A stretch of DNA of 62,477 nucleotides, from contig JAKJEM010000002.1 in assembly GCA_022705425.1 (NCBI GenBank), positions 16,690-79,166 of the forward strand, written 5' to 3'. The notes under the pieces were generated by a model, which worked only from the letters and a program-made list of their open reading frames with translations, did no database searches and was not told the origin of the DNA. Source of the stretch: Planctomycetota bacterium. GTDB taxonomy: Bacteria; Planctomycetota; Brocadiia; CAIUPP01. Positions within the stretch are counted from its first letter, which is position 1; each line of letters opens with the position of its first letter. The translations under genes and the position numbers were made by a program. Below are positions 8,047-16,913 of this stretch, piece by piece.

Positions 8047-9956
8047 AGCGGAAGGTTCTGACGGGATGGTGGGCGGTGGCGCTGGCGGCGGCGGCGCTGG
8101 GCGCGCCGGGCGCGGAACCGGTCGCCCCGGCCGAAGGACAGGTGACGATCAACCTGGCCGGGGTGAACCTGCACGTCCTCGTGGAATACGTCAGTCGCGT
8201 GACAAACAAGCCCGTGCTGCTGCCCGACCGCTTCCCGGGCGATCGGGTGGTGGACGTCGTCAGCGCCGGGCGCGGCACGATGTCGAAGTCCAAGGCCATG
8301 GAGATCATCTCCACCGCGTTGCAGGGGGCGGGGTACGCGATCATCGAGAAGGCGGACTACATCCAGATCGTGCCGCAGGGGACGATCGAGGGCGCGCCTC
8401 TGGCGACGAAGACCCCCGGCCCGGCCATCGGGCCGCACGCGCTGTTGACGACGGTGGTGGAGGTCAAGAACGCCGATGCGGCGAAGCTGGCGCCGATCCT
8501 GACGGCGCTGAAGTCCAAGTCCGGCTCGATCCAGGTCTATCCCGACGCGAACAAGATGATCATCACGGAGCAGGGGGCGCAGTTGCAGACGATGCTGGAG
8601 TTGGTGCGGACGCTGGACACGAAGTGGACGGAGAACGTATCGGTGATCGTGAAGCTGAAGAGCACCTCGGTGGAGTCGCTCCAGCCGGTGGTTCAGGCGT
8701 ACGTCAAGACGCTGATGCAGACGGCGGAACCGCTGGTGCAGCGGCGGCTGCAATCGCTGACGGTGTACGGGCACGGGGCGACGAACGCGTTTGTGCTGTT
8801 CGGGCACCCGGAGGATGCGGCGAAGGTGCAGGAGTTGATCCGGACGCTCGACGTCCCGGCGGCGGAGGCGAGCCGGACGTATCACACCTATTTTGTGTTG
8901 AACCGCGACGCGGCCGAGCTGGTGGCGGTGCTGAACAACATCTTCGCGGCGCAGAAGGCGCGCAGCGGGACGGCGGAGCCCGCGCCGGCGGTGATCGCGG
9001 ATGCGACGAACGCGGCGGTGGTGACCGTGGCGACGCCGGACCGATACGCCGAAATCCTGACGCTCATCAAGACGCTGGACAAGCCGAAGGCGCAGGTGCT
9101 GATCGAGGCGGCGCTGGTGGAAATGAGCACGACGAAGCTGCTGGATCTGGGCGTGGAACTGGCGACGACGGACGGCGCCGGGCCGGGAGTGCGGGGCTTC
9201 GCGGGGACGACCTTCGGCATGTCCAGCGCAGGCGCCAGCGGGCGCGTGCCGGCCGTCCCCGCCGACGGCGGCGCGCTGGCGGGGGCCATGAAGGACTCGG
9301 CCTTCAACATTCCGGTGCTGCTGCTGATGTCGCAGAAGGACGAGGGGATTTCCTTCATCGCCTCGCCGCGCCTGGTGGCCAGCGACAACAAGACGGCGAC
9401 GGTGAAGATCTCCGAGCAGCGCGAGTACCTGAAGAGCATCGTGACGCCGGAGGGGCGCACGAGCGAGGTGACGCACGGGGGATATCTCGACGCGGGGGTG
9501 ACCCTTGAAATTACGCCGCATATTAACGAAGAGGGGACGGTCCGGCTGGAGATCAAACAGTCCACGGAGCAGTTCCTGCCGAGCACGCAGACGGCGAGTG
9601 GGCCGCTGACGAACAAGGCGTCGCGGATGGCGCAGACGGAGGTGCTGGCCCCGGACGGAACGACGGTGGTGATCGCGGGGCTGACGCGGACGGTGGAATC
9701 GCAGGCGGTGAGCAAGGTGCCGTGGCTCGGCGACCTGCCGCTGCTGGGGTTCTTCTTCCGGCGGACGACGACAAACAAGGAACAGCGCAACCTGTGCATC
9801 TTCATCACGCCGACGATCCTGCGGACGAAGGATCACCTGGCGCAGGAGGCGGCGAAACGGCGCGCGGAGATGCGGCACTACACCGACCCCAAGAAGGCGG
9901 GGGTGCCGTTGCCGGAGCAGACCTTCGACGAGGTGACGGGGGGGGCGAAGCCGTGA
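8043..9956 (+). CDS. gspD: Type II secretion secretin GspD
   Basis: A 637-residue outer-membrane secretin. It has an N-terminal signal peptide (about 1-22, ending near GAPGAEP), an N0 domain ('INLAGVNLHVLVEYVSRVT'), N1-N3 ring-building repeats ('VVEVKNADAAKLAPIL', 'VIVKLKSTSVESLQPVV', 'TYFVLNRDAAELVAVL') and a C-terminal beta-barrel with 'VLIEAALVEMSTTK' and 'PWLGDLPLLGFFFR'. Multimers form the export gate of the T2SS. No lipoprotein pilotin-binding S domain is recognisable and no pilotin gene lies nearby. The start is GTG 8043 (GTGA overlap with gspK). Confidence 0.95.
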   Translation: MKRKVLTGWWAVALAAAALGAPGAEPVAPAEGQVTINLAGVNLHVLVEYVSRVTNKPVLLPDRFPGDRVVDVVSAGRGTMSKSKAMEIISTALQGAGYAIIEKADYIQIVPQGTIEGAPLATKTPGPAIGPHALLTTVVEVKNADAAKLAPILTALKSKSGSIQVYPDANKMIITEQGAQLQTMLELVRTLDTKWTENVSVIVKLKSTSVESLQPVVQAYVKTLMQTAEPLVQRRLQSLTVYGHGATNAFVLFGHPEDAAKVQELIRTLDVPAAEASRTYHTYFVLNRDAAELVAVLNNIFAAQKARSGTAEPAPAVIADATNAAVVTVATPDRYAEILTLIKTLDKPKAQVLIEAALVEMSTTKLLDLGVELATTDGAGPGVRGFAGTTFGMSSAGASGRVPAVPADGGALAGAMKDSAFNIPVLLLMSQKDEGISFIASPRLVASDNKTATVKISEQREYLKSIVTPEGRTSEVTHGGYLDAGVTLEITPHINEEGTVRLEIKQSTEQFLPSTQTASGPLTNKASRMAQTEVLAPDGTTVVIAGLTRTVESQAVSKVPWLGDLPLLGFFFRRTTTNKEQRNLCIFITPTILRTKDHLAQEAAKRRAEMRHYTDPKKAGVPLPEQTFDEVTGGAKP

Positions 9957-11668
9957 GGACGGGGATGACCGGCCAGGTGGAAGGGTGGGTGTCGCGCGGG
10001 CTGCTGCCGGCGGAGGACGGGGCGGCGCTTGCGGAGGGGGCGCGGCGCGAGTGGATCCCGGCGGCGGAGGCGGCGCGACGCCTTTCGGGCCTGCCGGAGG
10101 AGACGACGACGGCCGCGGCGGCGGAGGCGCTGGGGATTCCCTTTGCGGCTTCGCTGGAGGGGGTCATTGCGCCGGAGGAGTTCTTTGCGAAGGCGCCGCC
10201 GGAGTACGCGCGACAGGCCGGGGTGGTGGCGTGCGAGATGGAGGCGGAGCGGATGCGCGCGGCGGCGGCGCTGGGTCCGGACTTGGCGGCGTTGATGGCG
10301 GAGCTGCCGACCCTCTTCGGGCGGCGGGTGGACTGGACGCTGGCGCCGAGGGCGGAGATCGAGCGCGCGGTGGACCGGTCGGTGCGGCAGCGGCCGGAGT
10401 ACCTGGAACATGCGGCAGGAGAGTTGGGGTCCGAAGAGGAGTTCGGCGAGGCGCCGGCGCAGATCGAGCGGGTGACGGACTTCGCGGAGCTGATGCGCAA
10501 GACGCCGGTGGTGAAGATGGTTTCGCTGCTGGTGGCTCAGGCGGTGCGGACAGGTTCGAGCGACATTCACTTCCAGCCGGCGGGGGACCGGTTGCGGGTG
10601 CGCTATCGCACCGACGGAATCCTCCACGACGTGCTGGACCTGCCGCGCTCGGCGCAGGACGCGATCCTGTCGCGCGTGAAGGTTCTGGGGAAAATGGACA
10701 TTGCCGAGCGCCGCGCGCCGCAGGACGGCCGGGCCACCTTCCGCTACGCGGACCGCGAGATTGACGTGCGGATGTCGGTGGTGCCGACGGACGAGGGCGA
10801 ACGCGCCGTGCTGCGTCTCTTTGACAAGGAGGCGAAGCTGCTGCGGCTCGAGGAGGTGGGGCTGGACCGGCGGAACCTGGCGGAATTCGACCGCCTGATC
10901 AATTTCTCGCACGGGATGATCCTGGCCACGGGGCCGACGGGCAGCGGCAAGACGACGACGCTCTACGCCGCGCTGATGCGGATCAACTCGCCGGAGATGA
11001 ATATCCTGACGATCGAGGACCCGGTGGAGTACAAACTGCCGGGGATCAGTCAGATTCAGGTCCTGGCGAAGAAGAACGTGACCTTCGGCTCGATGCTGCG
11101 GTCGGTGGTGCGTCAGGATCCGGACATCATCATGATCGGCGAGATCCGCGACGAAGAGACGGCGGGGATCGCCGTACAGTCGGCGTTGACGGGGCACTTG
11201 GTGCTGAGCACGCTGCACACGAACGACTCGGCGGGCGCGATTGCGCGGCTGCTGGACCTGGAGGTGGAGCCGTTCCTGATTTCCTCGGCGCTGCTGGCGG
11301 TGCTGGCGCAGCGCTTGGTGCGGCGGGTGTGCCCGGACTGCGCGGCGCCCGACCGCGTGACGGCGGCGGACCTGGCGATGCTGGGATTGCCGTCCGATGC
11401 CGGGGCGACGGGGGGGCTGCGCAAGGGGCAGGGATGTGAACGGTGCCTGCGGACGGGCTATCGTGGGCGGCAGGGCATCTTCGAACTGCTGGTGATGGAT
11501 GAGGCGGTCCGACCGCTGGTGAACCGCCGGGCGTCGTCGGTGGAAATCCGCGAGGAGGCGGTGAAGCGAGGGCTGACCCTGTTGCGCGCGGACGGCGCGG
11601 CGAAGGCGCTGGCCGGCGTGACGACGGTGGAAGAGGTGTTGCGGGTGACGCAGCGGGAGGATGCTTAG
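9953..11668 (+). CDS. gspE: Type II secretion assembly ATPase GspE
   Basis: A 571-residue cytoplasmic motor ATPase. The N-terminal T2SSE_N-type domain (about 1-150) precedes a RecA-like core with Walker A 'GPTGSGKTTTL' near residue 327, Walker B/Asp-box region 'RQDPDIIMIGEIRDEETA' and His box 'LSTLHTND'. A tetracysteine zinc module is complete: 'CPDC' near 460 and 'CERC' near 497. The start is GTG 9953, overlapping the gspD stop as GTGA like its neighbours; ATG 9965 is an alternative. Since the adjacent GspL-like protein lacks the domain that normally docks GspE, docking may differ here. Confidence 0.95.
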   Translation: MRTGMTGQVEGWVSRGLLPAEDGAALAEGARREWIPAAEAARRLSGLPEETTTAAAAEALGIPFAASLEGVIAPEEFFAKAPPEYARQAGVVACEMEAERMRAAAALGPDLAALMAELPTLFGRRVDWTLAPRAEIERAVDRSVRQRPEYLEHAAGELGSEEEFGEAPAQIERVTDFAELMRKTPVVKMVSLLVAQAVRTGSSDIHFQPAGDRLRVRYRTDGILHDVLDLPRSAQDAILSRVKVLGKMDIAERRAPQDGRATFRYADREIDVRMSVVPTDEGERAVLRLFDKEAKLLRLEEVGLDRRNLAEFDRLINFSHGMILATGPTGSGKTTTLYAALMRINSPEMNILTIEDPVEYKLPGISQIQVLAKKNVTFGSMLRSVVRQDPDIIMIGEIRDEETAGIAVQSALTGHLVLSTLHTNDSAGAIARLLDLEVEPFLISSALLAVLAQRLVRRVCPDCAAPDRVTAADLAMLGLPSDAGATGGLRKGQGCERCLRTGYRGRQGIFELLVMDEAVRPLVNRRASSVEIREEAVKRGLTLLRADGAAKALAGVTTVEEVLRVTQREDA

Positions 11669-11736
11669 GACGGCAGACGGCGGACGACAGACGACGGACG
11701 ACGGACGGCGGACGACAGACGACAGACGACGGACGA
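11669..11736 (+). repeat. Heptanucleotide array (GACGACR)n, copy 1
   Basis: About 68 nt of degenerate tandem 7-mers, GACGACG and GACGACA, immediately after the gspE stop and ahead of gspF. Six such arrays occur in this window, all intergenic and all reading GACGACR on the plus strand. A 7-nt period keeps all three frames open, giving spurious 'SSVVRRP'-type peptides on the minus strand. Confidence 0.9.
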
Positions 11737-11793
11737 TAACGATGGCAGGCGAGGCGCCTGCGCTACGATGGGTGACGGACGGCGAAGGGTGAT

Positions 11794-13002
11794 ATGGCGA
11801 GCTTTCGGTATAGAGCGGCGACGGCCACCGGCGAGATGACGGGCGGCGTGCTGGTGGCGGAGAGCGCGCAGGACGCGCGGGCGCGGCTGCGCCAGATGGG
11901 CCTCTTCCCCGAGTCCGTGGCCGAGGCGAACGAGGGGCGAACTCCCTGGCTCGACCGACTTCCGGGGGCGGCGACGCGCCATATTCCGCATGTGGCGACC
12001 TTCACGCGGCAGTGCGCTGTGCTGCTGGCAGCGGGGGTTCCGCTGGTGGAGGCGCTGCACGTTCTGGCGCGCCAGACAGAAGTGCCGCGGCTGGCGCTGG
12101 CGCTGCAGGAAATCCGCGAGTCGGTAAGCGCCGGTCGGTCGGTGGCGGAGGCGATGGGGCGCTATCCGCAGTACTTCGATCGCGCCTACGTGGGGATGGT
12201 GGCTTCGGGGGAGCGCAGCGGGACGATGGATGCGGTCTTCGCCCGGCTGGCGGACTTCCTGGAACGGCGGCGGAACATGCAGGCGCGGATTTCGGCGGCG
12301 CTGGTTTATCCGGCGATTCTGGTGGCGATGGTGCTGGGGCTGCTGGTCTTCCTGTCGGCGTACGTGGTGCCGACGGTGCAGCCGCTGTTGCAGCAGCATC
12401 GTCGTCCGCTGCCGGCGACGGCGGAGATTCTCTTCGGACTGAGCCACGCGGTGCGGGCGTACGGTTGGATCGCGGCGGCGGCGCTGTGCGGCGTTGCGGC
12501 GGCGGCGCTGGCGCTGCGGCGGCGGGCGGGCTTCCGCGACGCGACGGACCGGTGGCTGCTGCGCGCGCCGCTGGTGGGCCGGATGTGGCAGAAGAGCCTG
12601 GTGGCGCGCCTGACGATGTCGCTGGCGACGCTGCTGCGCACGGGGGTGCCGGCGGTGGAGGCGCTGGAGACGCTGGAGGGGCTGACGCCGAACACGGCCT
12701 TTGCCGAGGAACTCCGGCAGGTTCGCCAGGACGTCGTCAACGGACGGGAGATTTCGAGCCGCCTGCGCGAGAGCCGGCTCTTTCCGCCGATGGTGGGCTA
12801 CATGGTGGCGGTGGGCGAGCGCAGCGGCAGCTTGCCGGAGGTTCTTGAACACGTGGCGCAGGCGTGCGACACGGAGGTGGAGATCGCCTCGCGGCGCTTG
12901 CTGGCGGTTCTGGAGCCGGCGCTGGTGCTGGTCATGGCAGCGGTGGTGGGGTTCATTGCGATGTCGCTGATGGTGACGATCCTGGAGTTGAGTCATATCT
13001 GA
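11794..13002 (+). CDS. gspF: Type II secretion platform protein GspF
   Basis: A 402-residue polytopic inner-membrane protein with two homologous GspF cytoplasmic helical bundles (about 65-165 and 265-365) and three transmembrane segments (about 170-190, 220-245, 370-393). Signature stretches are 'FTRQCAVLLAAGVPLVEAL', 'VASGERSGTMDAVFARLA' and its repeat 'VAVGERSGSLPEVLEHVA'. It forms the platform on which the pseudopilus is assembled and contacts GspE. It starts 125 nt after gspE, the only sizeable gap in the gsp run, and that gap holds heptamer array 1. GAAGGG lies 5 nt before the ATG. Confidence 0.95.
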   Translation: MASFRYRAATATGEMTGGVLVAESAQDARARLRQMGLFPESVAEANEGRTPWLDRLPGAATRHIPHVATFTRQCAVLLAAGVPLVEALHVLARQTEVPRLALALQEIRESVSAGRSVAEAMGRYPQYFDRAYVGMVASGERSGTMDAVFARLADFLERRRNMQARISAALVYPAILVAMVLGLLVFLSAYVVPTVQPLLQQHRRPLPATAEILFGLSHAVRAYGWIAAAALCGVAAAALALRRRAGFRDATDRWLLRAPLVGRMWQKSLVARLTMSLATLLRTGVPAVEALETLEGLTPNTAFAEELRQVRQDVVNGREISSRLRESRLFPPMVGYMVAVGERSGSLPEVLEHVAQACDTEVEIASRRLLAVLEPALVLVMAAVVGFIAMSLMVTILELSHI

Positions 13003-13012
13003 GGGAAGAGCG

Positions 13013-13471
13013 ATGCGCACGGCACGAGGCGCGCGGCGCGGCGAGGCGGGGTTGACGCTGATCGAGATCATGGTCGTCGTGGTCATCCTGGGGATGATCG
13101 CGGGGATCGTGTCCAAGGTCGTCGTGGACCGCATCGAGGCGGCGAAGGTGGAAACGGCGAAGGCTCAGATCGCGGAGTTCATGGGCGCGCTGGACCTGTT
13201 CTACCTGGACAACGGCTTCTATCCGAGTTCGGAGCAGGGCTTGCAGGCGCTGGTCTCGAAGCCGACGACGGGCTGGGCGCCGGAGAAATACCCCGAGCGC
13301 GGCTACCTGCGCAGCCTGCCGTTGGACCCGTGGAACCGGGAGTACATCTATGTGTGTCCGGGCCAGCACGGCGACTTCGACGTGGTTTGCCTGGGGCGCG
13401 ACGGCGCGGAGGGGGGGAGCGGCTTCGACGGCGACGTCAATAGTTGGGAGTTGGGCGGCGTTCGGAAGTAG
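13013..13471 (+). CDS. gspG: Major pseudopilin GspG
   Basis: A 152-residue type IV pilin-like protein. The leader 'MRTARGARRGEAG' ends in Gly before 'LTLIEIMVVVVILGMIAG', the usual prepilin peptidase site with Glu at +5. The mature part has the GspG signature 'DNGFYPSSEQGLQALVSKPT' and 'LPLDPWNREYIYVCPG', with the C-terminal calcium-loop region 'GRDGAEGGSGFDGD'. It is the main subunit of the pseudopilus. The prepilin peptidase gene (gspO/pilD) is not in the window. Confidence 0.96.
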   Translation: MRTARGARRGEAGLTLIEIMVVVVILGMIAGIVSKVVVDRIEAAKVETAKAQIAEFMGALDLFYLDNGFYPSSEQGLQALVSKPTTGWAPEKYPERGYLRSLPLDPWNREYIYVCPGQHGDFDVVCLGRDGAEGGSGFDGDVNSWELGGVRK

Positions 13472-13505
13472 CGACGGACGGTTTCCCCGGTTCGGATGCT
13501 CGGCG

Positions 13506-14003
13506 ATGGTGGACAGGAACGGAGCGGCGCGCGCGGTTTCCGGGGGAATGACCCTGCTGGAGCTGATGGTGGCGCTGGTCATCCTGGCGCTGACGGTGGC
13601 GGTGGCCGCGCCGGCGCTGGAGGGGATCAGCCCGCGCTGGCGGCTTCGGGGCGCGGCGCACCAGGTGGAAAACGCGGTGCGCCTGGCGCAGAACGCGGCG
13701 GCCACGGGGGCGCGCGGGGTGCAGGTGATGTACGACGTTCCCGAGGGGGTGGTGTGGGTGCGCTCGGCGGGGGCGGCGACGGAACTGGGGCGGCGCAAGT
13801 TGCCCGAGGGGGCGCGGGTGCGGTTCCGGACGGGGGTGGAAACGTCCCAGGAGGTGGCGGCCGCCGGGGTCTTTGCCGACGGCACACTCGACGCGCACGA
13901 GGTGGCGCTGGAGAACAGCGCGGGGTACGCGCTGATCTCCTTCGACCGGCTGACGGGCGTTGTGGATTTCCGCGAAGGGAGCGGCCATGCGCCCCGCGAG
14001 TAA
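13506..14003 (+). CDS. gspH: Minor pseudopilin GspH-like
   Basis: A 165-residue pilin-like protein with a leader ending in Gly before 'MTLLELMVALVILALTVA', then 'WRLRGAAHQVENAVRLAQNAA', a GspH/FimT-type segment. The start is taken as ATG 13506; the longer open frame behind it reads through gspG out of frame. The next gene begins 17 nt before its stop. GspH joins the pseudopilus near the tip. Confidence 0.8.
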   Translation: MVDRNGAARAVSGGMTLLELMVALVILALTVAVAAPALEGISPRWRLRGAAHQVENAVRLAQNAAATGARGVQVMYDVPEGVVWVRSAGAATELGRRKLPEGARVRFRTGVETSQEVAAAGVFADGTLDAHEVALENSAGYALISFDRLTGVVDFREGSGHAPRE

Positions 14004-14382
14004 CGGACCCGGCGCGCCCGCGGGGAGGCGGCGCGGGGTCACGCTGGTCGAGGTCGCCGTGTCGGTGGCGATTCTCGGCGGGGTGATCGCCGGAATCCTG
14101 GCGGCGCGGGGGCGGGCCTTTGCGGCGCAGCGGGCGGCGGAGGCCACGTTGACGAGTGTTCGGTTGTGCGCGGCAAAGGCGGCGGAGTTCCGCGCGGGAC
14201 TGGCGTCGGTGGGCGAGGGGGACATCGAGTCGCCGAAGGGATACCGCTGGACGATCCGCCCGGCGACGCTGCCGGAGGGCGTGCCGCGCACGCTGGCGGC
14301 GTATGAAGTGCGCGTGCAGCCGGCGGACTCGGCGGAGGATGGCGTCTCAGTCCCCGTGTGGGTCGAAGCCTCGGTGAAGTGA
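13987..14382 (+). CDS. gspI: Minor pseudopilin GspI-like
   Basis: A 131-residue pilin-like protein: leader ending 'RRRG', hydrophobic helix 'VTLVEVAVSVAILGGVIAG' with Glu at +5, and a short globular part rich in strands ('GYRWTIRPATLPEGV'). The length and place between gspH and gspJ support GspI. ATG 13987 lies inside the end of gspH, so the two are probably coupled. With GspJ and GspK it would form the pseudopilus tip. Confidence 0.8.
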   Translation: MRPASNGPGAPAGRRRGVTLVEVAVSVAILGGVIAGILAARGRAFAAQRAAEATLTSVRLCAAKAAEFRAGLASVGEGDIESPKGYRWTIRPATLPEGVPRTLAAYEVRVQPADSAEDGVSVPVWVEASVK

Positions 14383-14416
14383 TGCGCGGGACGGATCGGC
14401 GCGGGAAGGGACGGCA

Positions 14417-15163
14417 TTGAACGGTGGAGCGATGGGACGGAAGGGAGGAGGCGCGACGGCGGGCGTGACGCTGTTGGAGGTGGCGGCGTCGCTGGCGATC
14501 TTTGCGCTGGCGATGCTGACGCTGATGGGGACGCTGCGCGTCATGGCGCAGGGGGTCACGGCGATGCGGGCGCGGATGGAGCGGGCGCGGCTGCTGGCGG
14601 GGATGGAGCGCGTGGCCCGGCGCGATTTCCAGGGGGCGGTGGTGTTGCGGGAGAAGGACCTCCCGGCGTGCGTGGGCCGCGAAGGGCCGGGGGAGATGCC
14701 GGTGTTGGAGTTCTTCAGCACGAACTCCTTTGCGCCGGCGGGGCAGCGCCCGGCGGGCGGGCTGGCGCGGGTGGAGTACTTCCTGCGCCCGACGGAGGGC
14801 GCGCCGGGGGAACTGGCGCTGCTGCGGCGGGAGCGCGCGTACCCCGAGGCGGACGCGGCGGCGACGCCGGAGCCGGAGCGTCTGGCGGCGGGCATTTCGG
14901 AATGCCGGCTTTCCTTCCACGACGGGCGGCAGTGGGTGACGACGTGGCGTCAGAACTCGCTGCCGCGCGCGGTGCGGCTGGAGGTGGCCTTCAAGGCGAC
15001 GTCCTCCGAACGGGAGACGCTGCTCTTCGCGCCGCTGGCGACGCCGTGGGGGGTGACGGAGGAGGGGGAGAAGCAGGGCGGGCTGACGGCGACACCGTTC
15101 GCGCGGGAGGGTCCGGTCGGTCGTGCGGGACCCAGGCCGGCGGGCTACTTGGGGGAGAAGTAG
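14417..15163 (+). CDS. gspJ: Minor pseudopilin GspJ-like
   Basis: A 248-residue pilin-like protein with 'GVTLLEVAASLAIFALAML' after a Gly-ending leader and a larger globular domain ('VEYFLRPTEGAPGELALLRRE', 'GISECRLSFHDGRQW') typical of GspJ. TTG 14417 has AAGGG about 8 nt upstream; ATG 14432 is an alternative with a ribosome binding site that is rather close. It is the last gene of the secretion run and its 3' end overlaps the end of the convergent echF gene by 19 nt. Confidence 0.85.
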   Translation: MNGGAMGRKGGGATAGVTLLEVAASLAIFALAMLTLMGTLRVMAQGVTAMRARMERARLLAGMERVARRDFQGAVVLREKDLPACVGREGPGEMPVLEFFSTNSFAPAGQRPAGGLARVEYFLRPTEGAPGELALLRRERAYPEADAAATPEPERLAAGISECRLSFHDGRQWVTTWRQNSLPRAVRLEVAFKATSSERETLLFAPLATPWGVTEEGEKQGGLTATPFAREGPVGRAGPRPAGYLGEK

Positions 15164-15444
15164 TCCTGCTTCATGGTCAGGCACTTCTTGGGGCAGACCT
15201 CGACGCAGTAGCCGCAGATAACGCAGCGGTAGTTGTCGAGGGTCCAGCTCTTGGAGGGAGTCTTGGAGACGGTGATGGCGTTGGCGGGGCAGCGCTTGGC
15301 GCAGATGCCGCAATAGATGCACCGGTCGGGGTCAATGGCCAGTTGTCCGCGCGTTCCGGGGAAGGGCTCGCGCTTGACGAAGGGATATCGCCGCGTGGCG
15401 GGACGGGAGAAGAGGTTGCGGAAGATAGCGTTCAGGAAGGTCAT
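15145..15444 (-). CDS. echF: Ech-type hydrogenase ferredoxin subunit (EchF/NuoI-like)
   Basis: A 99-residue protein with two complete [4Fe-4S] motifs, 'CIYCGICAKRCP' and 'CVICGYCVEVCP', as in NuoI and EchF. It would pass electrons from ferredoxin to the small subunit. ATG 15444 starts just after the echE stop. It is the last gene of the six-gene ech operon, in canonical echABCDEF order. The short C-terminus overlaps convergent gspJ. Confidence 0.9.
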   Translation of the reverse strand: MTFLNAIFRNLFSRPATRRYPFVKREPFPGTRGQLAIDPDRCIYCGICAKRCPANAITVSKTPSKSWTLDNYRCVICGYCVEVCPKKCLTMKQDYFSPK

Positions 15445-15446
15445 GG

Positions 15447-16526
15447 TCAGCGCTCCGTGCAACTGATACACGGGTCAATGGAAAGGACGATAACGGGGAC
15501 GTCGGCCAGTTCGCAGCCGGGCAGCATGGCCAGGAGGGGCGCGATGTTGGCAAAGGTGGGGGTGCGGATGCGGAGGCGGTCGAGGTTCTTGCCGCCGTTG
15601 CCCTTGAGGTAGTACACAACCTCGCCGCGGGGCTGCTCGGTGCGGCTGACGTATTCGCCGTCGGGGTTTCCCTTGGGGGTGACGCTGATGGGTCCGGAGG
15701 GCATCTTCCGCACGGCGGCTCGGACGAGGTGAAGGCACTGGTAGAGTTCGGCGAGGCGGACCTCCATGCGGGCGTAGCAGTCGCCTTCGGTCTCGACGAC
15801 GGGCACGAACCCGAGTTCGCCGTAGGCGGCGTAGCCGGTCTCGCGGAAGTCGCGGGCGACGCCGCTGGCGCGGGCGACGGGGCCGACGGCGCCGCGCTCG
15901 TAGGCGGTCTCGCGGCTGATCCGTCCGACGCCGCGCAGACGCTGCTGAACGCTGTAGTCCTTGAGGATGACGGGGATCAGGTCGTCGAACTGGCGGTTGA
16001 GCTTGTCCATGGACTTGAGGACGGCGGCGAGCTGTTCATCGGTGAGGTCGCGCCGGACGCCGCCGACGCAGCACATGCCCAGCATGATGCGGGCGCCGGC
16101 GGTGACTTCCATGAGGTCCACGACCTCCTCGCGCGCCCGCCAGGCCTGCATGAAGAGGTTCTCGAATCCGAAGGCGTCGGCGAGCAGGCCGAGCCAGAGA
16201 AGGTGGCTGTGGACGCGGTGCATCTCACTCCAGACGGTGCGGAGATACCGCGCGCGGGGGGGCACTTCGAGCTTGAGGAGGGCTTCGATGCCCTGGCAGT
16301 AGGTGAGGGCGTGGATGAAGCTGCAGATGCCGCAGGTGCGCTCGACGAGGAAGGCGTCCTGGATGTAGTCCTTCTGCTCGGCGAGCTTTTCGAGGCCGCG
16401 ATGGATGTAGCCGATGGAGGGGAGCGCCTCGACGACGCGCTCGTCTTCGAGGACGAGGCGAAGGTGCAGGGGCTCGGGCAGGACGGGGTGTTGCGGCCCG
16501 AAGGGGATGACGGATTTCCTAGCCAT
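15447..16526 (-). CDS. echE: Energy-converting [NiFe] hydrogenase large subunit (EchE)
   Basis: A 359-residue NuoD/[NiFe] large-subunit homologue. Unlike NuoD it keeps both nickel-binding pairs: 'ERTCGICSF' (Cys65, Cys68) and, at the very end, 'DPCISCTER' (Cys353, Cys356). These four Cys ligate the Ni-Fe(CN)2CO centre in group 4 hydrogenases, so it should be a catalytic H2-evolving or H2-oxidising subunit. The chain stops exactly at the Arg of that motif, so no C-terminal extension for a maturation endopeptidase is visible. No hypABCDEF maturation genes lie in this window. It overlaps echD by 8 nt. Confidence 0.92.
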   Translation of the reverse strand: MARKSVIPFGPQHPVLPEPLHLRLVLEDERVVEALPSIGYIHRGLEKLAEQKDYIQDAFLVERTCGICSFIHALTYCQGIEALLKLEVPPRARYLRTVWSEMHRVHSHLLWLGLLADAFGFENLFMQAWRAREEVVDLMEVTAGARIMLGMCCVGGVRRDLTDEQLAAVLKSMDKLNRQFDDLIPVILKDYSVQQRLRGVGRISRETAYERGAVGPVARASGVARDFRETGYAAYGELGFVPVVETEGDCYARMEVRLAELYQCLHLVRAAVRKMPSGPISVTPKGNPDGEYVSRTEQPRGEVVYYLKGNGGKNLDRLRIRTPTFANIAPLLAMLPGCELADVPVIVLSIDPCISCTER

Positions 16527-16911
16527 TCTTGGGCGCTCCTTCGGCGGCAGGCGCGGTCGGGGGGGGAGGGTTCTTGAGCAGGGGAGCGGTCGGGGCGCCG
16601 TCGGCGAGGATGAAGTGGCCCTGGTAGTCTATCGCCAGGCCGGTGACGGCGATGCCGAAGAGGTCCTTGATCTCGTTCTCGACGAGGACGGCGGCGAAGA
16701 CAAGCCCGGAGACGCTGGGAAGGGTTTCGCCCTTGGGCAGGCGCAGGCGCAGCGTGCTGAGTTCGTAGTTCTTGTCGAAGTGGTAGAGGACATCGAAGGC
16801 GTCGCCGAGGTCCACGCACGTCATGGTGACGAAGCGATAGCCGAGGGGGAGCCGGCTGGCGACTTCGGTGAGAAGGTTCTCGCGGGTAACATCCTTGCAG
16901 TTCTGGAGCAT
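16519..16911 (-). CDS. echD: Ech-type hydrogenase subunit EchD (NuoC-like)
   Basis: A 130-residue homologue of the 30-kDa complex I subunit, with the signature 'ENEIKDLFGIAVTGL' near residue 78. The first half ('YRFVTMTCVDLGDAFDVLYHF') matches the NuoC alpha/beta fold. It bridges small and large subunits. The C-terminal 20 residues are Pro/Ala-rich. It starts 2 nt after echC ends and overlaps echE. Confidence 0.88.
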   Translation of the reverse strand: MLQNCKDVTRENLLTEVASRLPLGYRFVTMTCVDLGDAFDVLYHFDKNYELSTLRLRLPKGETLPSVSGLVFAAVLVENEIKDLFGIAVTGLAIDYQGHFILADGAPTAPLLKNPPPPTAPAAEGAPKNG

Positions 16912-16913
16912 GG

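Noticed and set aside
7560..9878. A 772-codon minus-strand open frame
   Set aside because: It is antisense to gspK and gspD and shows no protein-like features.
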